From Rhizobium sp. 16-488-2b (GTDB lineage Bacteria; Pseudomonadota; Alphaproteobacteria; Rhizobiales; Rhizobiaceae), in contig NZ_JAGHMF010000017.1 in assembly GCF_017741815.1 (NCBI RefSeq), forward strand, positions 141,402 through 205,401: a DNA stretch of 64,000 bases, given 5' to 3'. Shown piece after piece: positions 8,907 through 17,854 of the stretch. The translations under genes and the position numbers were made by a program. Under the pieces are notes generated by a model. That model did no database searches and was not told where the DNA came from. It saw only the letters and a program-made list of their open reading frames with translations. Within the stretch, counting starts at the first letter, position 1; the number at the start of each line of letters is the position of its first letter.

Positions 8907-9950
8907 ATGACTATTCGTATGATGCTCATCAGCTCGGCAGCGGCTCTCGCCGCCGTATCGGGCGCTCAGGCTGCAGACGCTATCGTCGCTGCTGAACCGG
9001 AAGCTGTAGAATACGTTCGCGTTTGCGACGCTTACGGCACCGGCTACTTCTACATCCCGGGCACGGAAACCTGCCTCAAGGTCAGCGGTTACATCCGTAC
9101 CCAGATCAACGCCGGCCCGAACGCCAGCGCATCAACCGCTGGCGGCACCTCGGTTGCCAACCGTTCGGACTGGGACATGTACACCCGCGGTCAGGTTCAG
9201 TTCACCGCCAAGAGCGACACTGAATACGGCCCGCTCACCGGCGTCATCGTTCTGCAGGCGAATGCCGACAACGCTTCCTCGCAGGCTACTGTCCTCGACT
9301 CCGCTTACATCGACATCGCCGGCATCCGCGCTGGTCTGTTCTACAGCTGGTGGGACGATGGTCTCTCGGGCGAAACCGATGACCTCGGCTCTGGCAAGAC
9401 CCTGCACAACTCGCTGCGTTACCAGTACGAAGCTGACGGCTTCTACGCTGGCATCAGCGTCGACGAGCTGGAAGACAGCCTCTACAAGACCGGCGAACGC
9501 TCCAACAACTTTGGCGTTGCAGTTGGCGTCGGCGGCAAGGCTGGTATCTTCACGTACCAGATCACCGCTGGCTACGACACCGACAACGAAGAAGGCGCTG
9601 TTCGCGCCATGGGTACCGTTGCAATCGGTCCTGGCGTTCTCGGCCTCGCAGGCATCTACTCCTCGAACCTGAACGCTTACTACAGCCAGGCCGAATGGGT
9701 ATTCGCTGCTGAGTACGCCATCAAGGCGACCGACAAGCTGAAGATCACGCCTGCCGTTCAGTACTACAACAACTACCTGCCGGTCAGCGGCAACACCGCC
9801 TTCACCAACAACGACGCTTGGAAGGTTGGTCTGACGGTTGATTACCAGATCGTTGACAACTTCTACGCTAAGGCAACCGTCAACTATCTCGATGCCGACA
9901 ATGCCAAGGACGTAACGACGGGCTTCTTCCGCCTGCAGCGCGCGTTCTAA
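8907..9950 (+). CDS. Outer-membrane porin (alphaproteobacterial RopA/Omp2 family)
   Basis: 347 residues from the ATG at 8907; a TTG at 8895 is in frame but unlikely. A signal peptide (about 1-22, ending SGAQA) precedes a mature start with the family-typical segment EYVRVCDAYGTGYFYIPGTE, including the paired cysteines around residues 40 and 53. The rest alternates polar and aromatic residues as in a 16-strand barrel, and the last residue is Phe, the usual BAM recognition signal. The protein forms trimeric general diffusion channels. Codon use is markedly biased (GCT, GTT, AAC), as in highly expressed genes. It has its own promoter and a nested hairpin behind it. Confidence 0.93.
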   Translation: MTIRMMLISSAAALAAVSGAQAADAIVAAEPEAVEYVRVCDAYGTGYFYIPGTETCLKVSGYIRTQINAGPNASASTAGGTSVANRSDWDMYTRGQVQFTAKSDTEYGPLTGVIVLQANADNASSQATVLDSAYIDIAGIRAGLFYSWWDDGLSGETDDLGSGKTLHNSLRYQYEADGFYAGISVDELEDSLYKTGERSNNFGVAVGVGGKAGIFTYQITAGYDTDNEEGAVRAMGTVAIGPGVLGLAGIYSSNLNAYYSQAEWVFAAEYAIKATDKLKITPAVQYYNNYLPVSGNTAFTNNDAWKVGLTVDYQIVDNFYAKATVNYLDADNAKDVTTGFFRLQRAF

Positions 9951-9957
9951 TAATCTT

Positions 9958-10018
9958 CGGGCGCCACTCTTCGATCACGCCGGGTCTTTTGATCCGGCGT
10001 GGACGGGAATGGCGCCCG
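9958..10018 (+). terminator. Nested double hairpin after the porin gene
   Basis: An outer perfect 9-bp arm (9958-9966 with 10010-10018, CGGGCGCCA/TGGCGCCCG) encloses an inner 8-bp hairpin (9976-9983 with 9994-10001, CACGCCGG/CCGGCGTG). It starts 8 nt after the porin stop. No clear T-run follows, so it may act as an mRNA 3'-stabilising structure as well as a terminator. Confidence 0.55.
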
Positions 10019-10112
10019 ATTCAGAAGTTTCTGATCAGATTGACCTCCGATCAGTTTACGGAAGGTGGCGCGGTTTCCCTGCTGAGCCACCTTTTGCTAT
10101 TGGTTGAATGGA

Positions 10113-10601
10113 TTATTCCGCGGCATCGCGCCGATCGGCCGCAGGTGTATCGGCCGCGTCAAGCTTATGCCGCTCCCCATCGAGACGACGCAACTCCGCC
10201 ACGCTATCCTCGACCGTCATCGCTCCCAGCATGTCGACAACAGCCTGTTCCGCCCGGTCACAGAGATATTCGGAGAGATCGCCGATATTCTCGCCCACCA
10301 GACCCGCATGCGGGATTTCATGGCGCGTCGCCCAGAGCTTCCGGCTTCCGGTCACGGCAGCATAAATCTCGCTGAGGAGGATTTCGTTGCTCGGCCGCGC
10401 GAGCCTGATCCCGCCCTTGCTCCCCGCCGCAGAAACGAGAATGCCGCTCTCCGTCAGCGGCGGCAGCAGCTTGCGCACGAAGCTCGCATTCGTATCGAGC
10501 CCCACCGCCAGCGACTGGCTCGTCGAGCGCATGTCTGCTTCGTCGTTGACGGCGACGCTGACGACGATCTGCATCGCCGTGGAAAAACGCGTATCGATCA
10601 T
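10113..10601 (-). CDS. Rrf2-family transcriptional regulator (YwnA-like, no Fe-S cysteines)
   Basis: 162 residues from the ATG at 10601 (MIDTRFSTAMQIVVSVAV), the usual family start; an upstream ATG at 10661 would add an unrelated 20 residues. An N-terminal winged helix contains SFVRKLLPPLTESGIL and a GSKGGIRLARP wing, then a helical dimerisation part and an Ala/Asp-rich tail. Unlike the Rrf2 gene at 3989 it has no cysteine cluster, so it probably does not carry an Fe-S centre. Its target is unknown. Confidence 0.8.
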   Translation of the reverse strand: MIDTRFSTAMQIVVSVAVNDEADMRSTSQSLAVGLDTNASFVRKLLPPLTESGILVSAAGSKGGIRLARPSNEILLSEIYAAVTGSRKLWATRHEIPHAGLVGENIGDLSEYLCDRAEQAVVDMLGAMTVEDSVAELRRLDGERHKLDAADTPAADRRDAAE

Positions 10602-10761
10602 GCTGATCTTCAGCCTTGGTTGAATGCAACAGGTGGCGGGGACACGGATAGACTGAGCCACACGCTGCAGCGGTAGAGGAAGTGATATTTCCCCTGAAAT
10701 TGCATTGTCAATGAAGCCGATCCTAAATCACACTTGTTTGATACCCGGCTACCACTCTTAG

Positions 10762-11790
10762 CTAAAGCCAGCCGATCCGCCTGAGCGCCCACAGCGTCGC
10801 GATCGACGTGATCGTCACGAAACCAACGATGACGATAAACGCCCAGGTATCGTTGACCCCGGGTATCCCGCCGACATTCATCCCGAACAGCCCGGCCACC
10901 ACGCTGGGCGGCAGAAGCAGCGCCGCAAGAGCCGCCAGCCGGTTCGAATTGCGCGCGATGCGCTCGCTGATCACGGTCGACAAGTCATCGTGCAGAATGC
11001 CCGTCCGGTCGCGGATGGCGTCGAGATATTCGATGAAGCGCATCAGCTTGTCGATCACTTCCCGCAGCCTCAGCTTATCGCGCTCGAGCAGCCATGGCGC
11101 GTCGTCGTGCTCGATACGGTTCAGCGCGTCGCGCTGCGGCGCCAGATAGCGGCGCAGCTGCACGGAACGGCGGCGCAAGAGCTTCAGCCGCTCGCGCACC
11201 TCGCTCGCCTCGCCGTGAAAGATCATCTCGTCGAGCTCATCGACCTCCTCGTCCATTCCGTCGAGAACCGGCTCGAGATCGCGCACCAGCTTCTCGCCGA
11301 TCAGCGCAAGCAGATCGCCGCTGCGCTGCGGCCCCTTACCCTTCTCCAGCGCCGCCCTGATATCGCGAAGTGCCGTGATGTAATGCCCGCTATCTCGAAG
11401 TGAGACGACGCGATTGCCATCGACCCACAGATGCAGCGGCACGAGATCGAGCCCGGAATGCGGCTCCTCGGCCTCGTCGGGGGCGGTGGCGCAAACGCCG
11501 CGCAGGATGATCAGAAGCCCATCATCGACTGGCTCGACGCGCGGCCGCGTCTCCTCCTCCAGCAGCGCTTCGGCCACAAAGCTATCGAAACCGCCCTTGG
11601 CGTTCACCCATTCGGCGGCCGCCGGATGATCGCGCTCCAGGTGCAGCCAGATCACGCCATCGCCGGGCTTCCAGGCGCAGACATCATCCATGTCGATCTG
11701 CCTGCAGCCGCCTCGCCCATCAAGGAGCAACGCGAAGCGTATCCCTGGTTCGACACCGTAGCTTGCCATCGGCGCACTCGCAGTCTTCAT
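10762..11790 (-). CDS. zntB: CorA-superfamily cation transporter, ZntB-like
   Basis: 342 residues from the ATG at 11790, which has AAGGA upstream; a longer frame to 11964 lacks support. A large N-terminal cytoplasmic domain with long helices is followed by two C-terminal membrane helices and the signature GMN (GLFGMNVGGIPG) between them. The GGIPG variant after GMN is typical of ZntB-type Zn2+ transporters rather than Mg2+ CorA. It acts as a pentamer in the inner membrane. Single gene with about 275 bp upstream that holds only a short candidate ORF. Confidence 0.85.
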   Translation of the reverse strand: MKTASAPMASYGVEPGIRFALLLDGRGGCRQIDMDDVCAWKPGDGVIWLHLERDHPAAAEWVNAKGGFDSFVAEALLEEETRPRVEPVDDGLLIILRGVCATAPDEAEEPHSGLDLVPLHLWVDGNRVVSLRDSGHYITALRDIRAALEKGKGPQRSGDLLALIGEKLVRDLEPVLDGMDEEVDELDEMIFHGEASEVRERLKLLRRRSVQLRRYLAPQRDALNRIEHDDAPWLLERDKLRLREVIDKLMRFIEYLDAIRDRTGILHDDLSTVISERIARNSNRLAALAALLLPPSVVAGLFGMNVGGIPGVNDTWAFIVIVGFVTITSIATLWALRRIGWL

Positions 11791-11859
11791 TGCCGGTCCT
11801 TGCCCGCCGGGGGTGACGGAAATAGAGCCAAGTCTCTGAATATTAGGAGGGATTCTAAC

Positions 11860-11985
11860 ATGTCGCGGAAACGACGCAACATCGACCCTGTCCGGCAGCG
11901 ACCGGTCAGCTCTCGAAGGCAGCGGAAGCCCGCGCCACCCGCACCCGTCATCCACAAGCCACATGCCTCTGGTCGTGCAGTTTGA
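11860..11985 (+). CDS. Candidate 41-residue Arg/Pro-rich small ORF
   Basis: An ATG at 11860 has an AGGAGG ribosome-binding site (11845-11850) 9 nt upstream, among the best in the window. The encoded peptide begins MSRKRRNIDPVRQRPVSS, is very basic and has no hydrophobic stretch. It lies in the gap between divergent zntB and the oxidoreductase at 12067. It could be a real small basic protein or a chance ORF; no family is recognised. Confidence 0.35.
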   Translation: MSRKRRNIDPVRQRPVSSRRQRKPAPPAPVIHKPHASGRAV

Positions 11986-12066
11986 TAATTATGTCGTAGA
12001 CAGGCTCTACACGTCGCGTTTCTATCCCTAAAATCCGATCTCAATATTCAATCAGGGTCGCACTCA

Positions 12067-14628
12067 ATGGCAGAGTTTCCTAAGCAGGCTAAGGTCGTCA
12101 TCATCGGTCTCGGCGGCATCGTCGGCGCATCCATCGCCCATCACCTGATCGAGCGCGGATGGGACGACATCGTCGGCATCGACAAGTCGGGTATCCCGAC
12201 CGACATCGGCTCGACCGCCCACGCCTCGGACTTCTGTTACACCACGTCGCACGATTATCTCTCGGTCTGGACCACCCAGTATTCGATCGATTTCTACGAG
12301 AAGATGGGCCACTACTCCCGTATCGGCGGTCTCGAAGTCGCCCGCACCGGCGACGACGCCTGGATGGAAGAGATCAAGCGCAAGCTGAGCTCCGCCAAGG
12401 CCTTCGGCACCCGGGCGCATTACGTCTCGCCTGCTGAGATCAAGGAAATGTTCCCGCTGATCGAGGAAGATCAGGTCCAGGGCGGCATGTTCGATCCCGA
12501 CGCAGGCCTCGTCATTCCGCGCTCGCAGACCGTTGCCGGTAAGCTGGTCGATGCCGCCGAGAAATCCGGCAAGCTCAAGATGTTCGGCAACACGCCGGCC
12601 CAGTCGCTGATCGTCGAGGGCGGCCGCATCAAGGGTGTCGTCACCCATCGCGGCACCATCATGGCCGATCACGTCATCGTCTGCGCCGGCCTCTGGGGCC
12701 GCCTGATCGCCGAGATGGTCGGCGAGGACCTGCCGGTCATGCCGGTCGATCACCCCCTCACCTTCTTCGGCCCCTACAACGAGTTCGAAGGCACGGGCAA
12801 GGAAATCGGCTACCCGCTGCTGCGCGACCAGGGCAACTCCGCCTATATGCGCGACACTGGCGACCCGAAGACCACCGAAGGCGGCCAGATCGAGTGGGGC
12901 TATTACGAGACCACGAATCCGCGCATGTGCCACCCGCGCGAACTGCTGGAAAAGCACGAGGCGCGCCTCTCGCCCTCGCAGCGCGACCTTGAGATGGAGC
13001 AGATCCTCGAGCCGCTCGAAAAGGCCATGGAGCTGACGCCGATCCTCGGCGAACTCGGCTATAACGAAGGCCATTCCTTCAACGGCCTGTTGCAGGTCTC
13101 CGCCGCCGGCGGCCCGTCCTGCGGCGAAAGCCAGAAGGTGCGCGGCCTCTGGTACTGCGTCGCCATCTGGGTCAAGGACGGCCCGGGCTACGGCAAGCTG
13201 ATCGCCGACTGGATGACAGACGGCCGCACCGAGATCGACCACAACTCGATCGACTATTCCCGCTTCTACCCGCACCAGCTGACCGAAGACTTCATCGCCG
13301 GCCGCTGCTATGAGGCAGCGCAGAAGATTTACTTCCCCGCCGTCCACACCCGCGAACCCTACGCGTCGGGCCGCAACGCCAAGCGCTCGCCCTTCTACGA
13401 GCGCGAAAAGGAACTCGGCGGCTACTTCATGGAGCTCGGCGGCTGGGAGCGTGCGCATGGCTACAAGGCCAACGAACACCTGCTGGAGAAATACGGTTCC
13501 CAAGTTCCCGTGCGCGAAAACGAATGGGACAACCGCCACTTCTGGCGCGTCTCCAACGCCGAGCATCTGGCGATGAGCGAGGATTGCGGCATCGTCAACC
13601 TCAGCCACTTCCACATGGTCGACATCGAAGGCCCCGATCATGTCGAGCTGCTTGAGTGGCTCTGCGCCGCCAAGATCGGCGGTGACGCCAACATCGGCAA
13701 GGGCATCTACACCCACTTCCTCGACGACGAGGGCATGGTGCGCGCCGACTTCACCGTCATCCGCATGGCCGACCGCTGCCGCCTCATCAACGGCGCCGAC
13801 GCCGGCCCGCGCGACTTCCACTACATGAAGCGCGTCGCCGAGGATCGCGGCCTCGACGTTACGATCACCGACGTCTCGGAAAAGTTCATCACGATCGGCA
13901 TCTGGGGCCCGAATGCCCGCGACACGCTGAAGAAGGTGGTCGCCGATCCGGCAGCGCTCGATCCCGAAAACTTCGCCTTCGCGGCCATCAAGCCGATCGA
14001 GATCGCAGGCAAGACGGTCACAGCCTTCCGCATCTCCTATGTCGGCGAACAGGGCTGGGAACTGCACATGAGGTACGAGGATGGCCTGGCCGTCTGGGAT
14101 GCGCTCCGCGCCACCGGCGTCATGCCCTTCGGCGTCGAAACCTACGCCAACTCGCGCCGCATGGAAAAGTCGCTGCGCCTGCAGAACGGCGATCTGCTCA
14201 CCCAGTACAATCTGCTGGAAGCCGATCTCGCCCGCCCGAAGGTCAAGGAAGCCGATTTCCGCGGCAAGGCCAAGCACCTGGAATACAAGGCCCGCGAACA
14301 CCAGCCGGCGATGCTCTGCACCCTCGTCATGACCGAAAACACCGACAGCAAGGGCGTCAAGCGCTACCCCGTCGGCTCCATGCCGGTCATGGATCCGGAA
14401 ACAGGCAAGTCGCTGGTCGACAGCCTCGGCCGCATCTCCTACACGACCTCGGTCGCCTACGGCCCGACCGTCGGCAAGAACATCGCGCTCGCCTACCTGC
14501 CGCAGGAATACTGCCAGGTCGGCCGCAAGCTGAACGTCGAGTATTTCGCCGAGACCTATCCGGTCGAAGTGGTCAGCGTCGGCTACAAGCCGATCTACGA
14601 CCCCGAGAACCTGAAGCCGCGCACCTGA
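12067..14628 (+). CDS. FAD-dependent oxidoreductase fused to a GcvT/aminomethyltransferase domain (dimethylglycine dehydrogenase-like)
   Basis: 853 residues. The N-terminal DAO domain has the FAD-binding GLGGIVGASIAHHL motif at about 15-28; the middle is an FAO_M segment, and from about residue 440 the protein is a GcvT-like folate-binding domain with GCV_T_C at the end. This layout is shared by dimethylglycine dehydrogenase, sarcosine dehydrogenase and relatives that oxidatively demethylate N-methyl amines and pass the one-carbon unit to tetrahydrofolate. The exact substrate cannot be told. No serine hydroxymethyltransferase or betaine genes are adjacent. A strong hairpin follows the stop. 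Confidence 0.85.
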   Translation: MAEFPKQAKVVIIGLGGIVGASIAHHLIERGWDDIVGIDKSGIPTDIGSTAHASDFCYTTSHDYLSVWTTQYSIDFYEKMGHYSRIGGLEVARTGDDAWMEEIKRKLSSAKAFGTRAHYVSPAEIKEMFPLIEEDQVQGGMFDPDAGLVIPRSQTVAGKLVDAAEKSGKLKMFGNTPAQSLIVEGGRIKGVVTHRGTIMADHVIVCAGLWGRLIAEMVGEDLPVMPVDHPLTFFGPYNEFEGTGKEIGYPLLRDQGNSAYMRDTGDPKTTEGGQIEWGYYETTNPRMCHPRELLEKHEARLSPSQRDLEMEQILEPLEKAMELTPILGELGYNEGHSFNGLLQVSAAGGPSCGESQKVRGLWYCVAIWVKDGPGYGKLIADWMTDGRTEIDHNSIDYSRFYPHQLTEDFIAGRCYEAAQKIYFPAVHTREPYASGRNAKRSPFYEREKELGGYFMELGGWERAHGYKANEHLLEKYGSQVPVRENEWDNRHFWRVSNAEHLAMSEDCGIVNLSHFHMVDIEGPDHVELLEWLCAAKIGGDANIGKGIYTHFLDDEGMVRADFTVIRMADRCRLINGADAGPRDFHYMKRVAEDRGLDVTITDVSEKFITIGIWGPNARDTLKKVVADPAALDPENFAFAAIKPIEIAGKTVTAFRISYVGEQGWELHMRYEDGLAVWDALRATGVMPFGVETYANSRRMEKSLRLQNGDLLTQYNLLEADLARPKVKEADFRGKAKHLEYKAREHQPAMLCTLVMTENTDSKGVKRYPVGSMPVMDPETGKSLVDSLGRISYTTSVAYGPTVGKNIALAYLPQEYCQVGRKLNVEYFAETYPVEVVSVGYKPIYDPENLKPRT

Positions 14629-14661
14629 TTTAGGCCCCGGCTCAGAAAGTCCGAAACAAAA

Positions 14662-14689
14662 CAGCCCGCGGGATCTCTCCCGCGGGCTG
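14662..14689. terminator. Strong bidirectional-looking terminator hairpin
   Basis: A perfect 12-bp stem (14662-14673 with 14678-14689, CAGCCCGCGGGA/TCCCGCGGGCTG) has a 4-nt loop TCTC. It stands between the convergent oxidoreductase and cytochrome genes. Read on the minus strand it is followed by TGTTTTGTTTC, a good U-tract for ending the cytochrome operon. A second 9-bp hairpin (14715-14723 with 14732-14740) lies just beside it. Confidence 0.75.
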
Positions 14690-14748
14690 ATTCATGTCCA
14701 GTCTCACGAACAGAGCCGGCAGCACTCTCGCGCTGCCGGCCTCTTATC

Positions 14749-16068
14749 CTAGTGCTTCTCGCCGCGAACGGCGGTCACGTCGGCGGCCGTTACGGCAGCG
14801 GCCTTGTTGTGCCAGCCGTCGCGCAGGAAGGTCGCGAGTGCGGCGACTTCGTCGTCCGACAGGCGGTTTTCGTAGCCCTGCATGCGTAGCTTCATCGGGC
14901 GATCCGGCGTCGACGGCAGTTCGGCGCCGTGCAGGATCACGCTGATCAGGCCCTTGGGCGACTTGGCATCAACCAGCGAGTTGCCATCGAGCGCCGGGAA
15001 GGTCTCGCCGGCGCCCTTGCCGCTCACCATGTGGCAGGCGGCGCAGTTGTCGAGATAGAGACGCGGGCCGAGCGGCATGTCGGGCTTGGCGTCCGAAAGC
15101 AGCGTTTCGGTCGCCGTCACCTCTGCCTTCTCCGGCTGTGCGGTCGAAGCCGAACCACCAGCGTTACCGATCTTCTTCAGATAGGTGGCGATCGCGAGGT
15201 TATCGTCGTGGCTCATGTACTGCAGCGAGTCACGAACGACGAGCATCATTTCGCCGGTTGCCGACGAGTGAGCGTTGCGAGCGGTCGAGAGATAAGCCGC
15301 CAGCTGCTCGGTGCTCCACGTCTGCGGACCACTTGCCGGACCACGAAGATCAGGGGCCGTGAAACCGTCGATCTCGCCGCCGGAGAGGAAGGCCTTCGAC
15401 GAATTGTCGATGCCGTCCTGCGCCATGAACAGGTTGCGCGGGCTGTGGCAGGCGGCGCAGTGGCCGGCGCCTTCAACCAGATATTTGCCGCGGTTGAACT
15501 GCTCGTCCTCGCCCTGCTCCGGCTTGAAGCCGGCCGCGTAGCTGGCAGCCAGCCAGTTCCAGGCGCGCAGGCCGAAGCGCATGTTGAACGGGAAGGAAAG
15601 CTTGGTTTCCTCCACCTTGTTCGAGACAGGCTCGACCTCATGCATGAAGTAGTCGTAAAGCGCCACGACATCTTCTTCCGAGAGCTTGCGGTAGTTCTCG
15701 TAAGGCATGGCCGGATAGAGATGCGTACCGTTGGGCGTCACGCCGTCGTAGAGGGCAGCGCGGAAATCGGCGAGCGTCCAGTTGCCGATGCCGGTGTCCT
15801 TGTCGGGCGTGATGTTGGTGGTCCAGATCGTGCCCATCGGGCTCTGGATGGCGCGGCCGCCGGCGAAGGGCTTGCCGCCTTCGCTGGTGTGGCAGGCCAT
15901 GCAGTCGCCGGCGCGCATGACATACTCACCCTGCCCCTTGGCCGGCTTGAAGTCGGCTGCGAGCTGAGCGGTCGGGCCGGTACGCTGCACCGGCACGAAG
16001 ATGAAGGCAACGAGCGCGATAACGCCCAGAACGACCAGCGTTCCGATGATGCGGAGAAAGGTTTTCAT
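14749..16068 (-). CDS. Triheme membrane-anchored cytochrome c (dehydrogenase electron-transfer subunit)
   Basis: 439 residues with AAGGAG before the ATG. An N-terminal hydrophobic anchor (about 5-27) precedes three c-type heme sites, CMACH, CAACH and CAACH, each starting a cytochrome c domain. This matches the cytochrome subunit of gluconate/alcohol/sorbitol dehydrogenases, which passes electrons from the flavoprotein to ubiquinone or an oxidase in the periplasm. It is the last gene of a three-gene operon, 11 nt after the GMC gene. Maturation would need the Ccm system, which is not in the window. Confidence 0.9.
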   Translation of the reverse strand: MKTFLRIIGTLVVLGVIALVAFIFVPVQRTGPTAQLAADFKPAKGQGEYVMRAGDCMACHTSEGGKPFAGGRAIQSPMGTIWTTNITPDKDTGIGNWTLADFRAALYDGVTPNGTHLYPAMPYENYRKLSEEDVVALYDYFMHEVEPVSNKVEETKLSFPFNMRFGLRAWNWLAASYAAGFKPEQGEDEQFNRGKYLVEGAGHCAACHSPRNLFMAQDGIDNSSKAFLSGGEIDGFTAPDLRGPASGPQTWSTEQLAAYLSTARNAHSSATGEMMLVVRDSLQYMSHDDNLAIATYLKKIGNAGGSASTAQPEKAEVTATETLLSDAKPDMPLGPRLYLDNCAACHMVSGKGAGETFPALDGNSLVDAKSPKGLISVILHGAELPSTPDRPMKLRMQGYENRLSDDEVAALATFLRDGWHNKAAAVTAADVTAVRGEKH

Positions 16069-16079
16069 CTCTGTTCTCC

Positions 16080-17849
16080 TTATGCCAGCGGCCGCGGGTT
16101 GGGCAGGTAATCCTTGCGGATGTGATGCGCCGCCCAGTAGGCCAGACCGCCGACCATGCCGGTCGGGTTGTACTGCGTGTTCTGCGGGAAGACGTTGGCG
16201 CCCATGACGAAGACGTTATGGCAATCCCAGGACTGCAGATAACGGTTGAGAACCGAGGTCTTCGGATCGTCGCCGGTCACCGTGCCGCCGGTATTGTGGG
16301 TGGTCTGGTAAGGACGGACGTCGAACATGGCGCCTTCCTTCTTGAAACCTTCCTGCATCGTGGTCGGGTTCATCGACTTGGCGATCGGTTCCATCTTCGA
16401 CTTCATGAACTGCGTCTGGCGGATTTCGTTTTCGTGCCAGTTATAGGTCATGCGCAGCATCGGACGGCCGTGGCGGTCCTTGTAGGTCGGGTCGAGATCG
16501 AGATAGTGGCCGCGATAGGACATGACGGAGCCGTGGGCGCCGATGTTCATCGCATGGCCATACCATTCGCCGATGCCCTTCTTCCAGCCTGCACCCCAGC
16601 TTGGCGTGCCCGCAGGAAGCGGCATGGTGTGGCCCGGCTGGCCGTTGGTCTGGCCGGCACGCCAGTAGGCGCCGCCGACAAAGCCTTCCTTGGCGAAGTC
16701 GATATTGTCGATGCCGAAATCGTCGATGCAGAAGCCGTTGGCGCCCGTGCCGATGAACGGGTTGAATTCCTCGTCCTTGAAGAACAGCGTGTAGCCGCCG
16801 GTGATCTGGTAGGCATAGTTACGGCCGACGACACCTTCGTTGGTGTTCGGATCGTAGGGCTGGCCGATGCCCGAGACGAGCATCAGGTGCACGTTGTTCA
16901 GCGCAAAGGCGGTCAGGATCACCAGGTCGGCCGGCTGGAAGACTTCTTCGCCGGTCTTGTGGTCGAAATAGGTAACGCCGGTCGCGGTCTTGCCGTCTTC
17001 GGCCTTTTCGACGCGCAGCACTTCCGAGTTGACGCGATACTCGAAGTTCTTCTTGCGCTTCAGGGCGTCGATGATGGCCGTCTGCGGAGAAGACTTCGAA
17101 TAGTTGTAGCAGCCGTAGCGCTCGCAGAAACCGCAATGGTTACACGGGCCCATCTGCATGTTGTATTCGTTGACGTAATCCTTGGAGGCAATGCCGCCAG
17201 GGCTCGGGAACGGGTGGTAGCCCGCAGCCTTCGCCGCATCGCGGAACTTCACCCCATCCCAGGTCGACGGCATGGCCGGCATCGGATAGTCGTTGGAACG
17301 CGGCGCCTCGAACGGGTTGCCGCCCTCGACGATCTTGCCGTTGACGTTGCCGGCCTGGCCGGAAATGCCCGCGACCTTCTCGAAGCGATCGAAATGCGGC
17401 TCGAGCTCTTCATAGGTCATCGGATAGTCCTGGATCGTCATGTCCTCGGTCATGACGCCTGCGCCGAACTTCTCGGTCACATAGGACTTCAGGCGGTATT
17501 CCGACTGCATCGGACGCCAGTTGAGGCCGTTCCAATGGGTGCCGGCGCCGCCGACGCCGGTGCCGAGCAGGAAGGTGCCGAGGCTGCGGTAAGGCAGCGC
17601 GGTCTCATCCAGCGAACGGCGAATGGTGACCGTCGTGTTCGCCGGCTTTTCCATCATGCCGTAGCGAATGCCGTACTTCAGCTCATCGATCATGTTCGGG
17701 TACTGGAAGTCGGGAACGGTCGCCTGATCGTGACCGCGCTCCAGCGCCAGAACCTCGAGGCCTTCATTGGCAAGCTCGATGCCCATGATCGCGCCCGTCC
17801 AGCCGAAGCCGACGAGAACGACGTCTTTTTTCTTTTCTGTGCGTGCCAT
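16080..17849 (-). CDS. GMC-family FAD oxidoreductase (gluconate 2-dehydrogenase flavoprotein-like)
   Basis: 589 residues. The FAD-binding motif GFGWTGAIMGIELANEG lies near the N-terminus (about 14-30), and the C-terminal GMC signature region includes a conserved HNTGG and a final NPTGMVGGLAYWAA. A cysteine-rich stretch (CNHCGFCERYGC, about 230-243) is seen in the heterotrimeric membrane-bound sugar/sugar-acid dehydrogenases. The protein has no signal of its own and is probably exported by piggy-back on the TAT subunit encoded 5 nt upstream. Substrate is likely gluconate, a ketogluconate or a related polyol; it cannot be assigned more precisely. Confidence 0.88.
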   Translation of the reverse strand: MARTEKKKDVVLVGFGWTGAIMGIELANEGLEVLALERGHDQATVPDFQYPNMIDELKYGIRYGMMEKPANTTVTIRRSLDETALPYRSLGTFLLGTGVGGAGTHWNGLNWRPMQSEYRLKSYVTEKFGAGVMTEDMTIQDYPMTYEELEPHFDRFEKVAGISGQAGNVNGKIVEGGNPFEAPRSNDYPMPAMPSTWDGVKFRDAAKAAGYHPFPSPGGIASKDYVNEYNMQMGPCNHCGFCERYGCYNYSKSSPQTAIIDALKRKKNFEYRVNSEVLRVEKAEDGKTATGVTYFDHKTGEEVFQPADLVILTAFALNNVHLMLVSGIGQPYDPNTNEGVVGRNYAYQITGGYTLFFKDEEFNPFIGTGANGFCIDDFGIDNIDFAKEGFVGGAYWRAGQTNGQPGHTMPLPAGTPSWGAGWKKGIGEWYGHAMNIGAHGSVMSYRGHYLDLDPTYKDRHGRPMLRMTYNWHENEIRQTQFMKSKMEPIAKSMNPTTMQEGFKKEGAMFDVRPYQTTHNTGGTVTGDDPKTSVLNRYLQSWDCHNVFVMGANVFPQNTQYNPTGMVGGLAYWAAHHIRKDYLPNPRPLA

Positions 17850-17854
17850 GATCG

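Noticed and set aside
12064..14301. 745-codon open frame on the minus strand opposite the dimethylglycine dehydrogenase-like gene
   Set aside because: The plus frame has complete FAD and GcvT domains; the minus frame is a GC-skew shadow without recognisable motifs.
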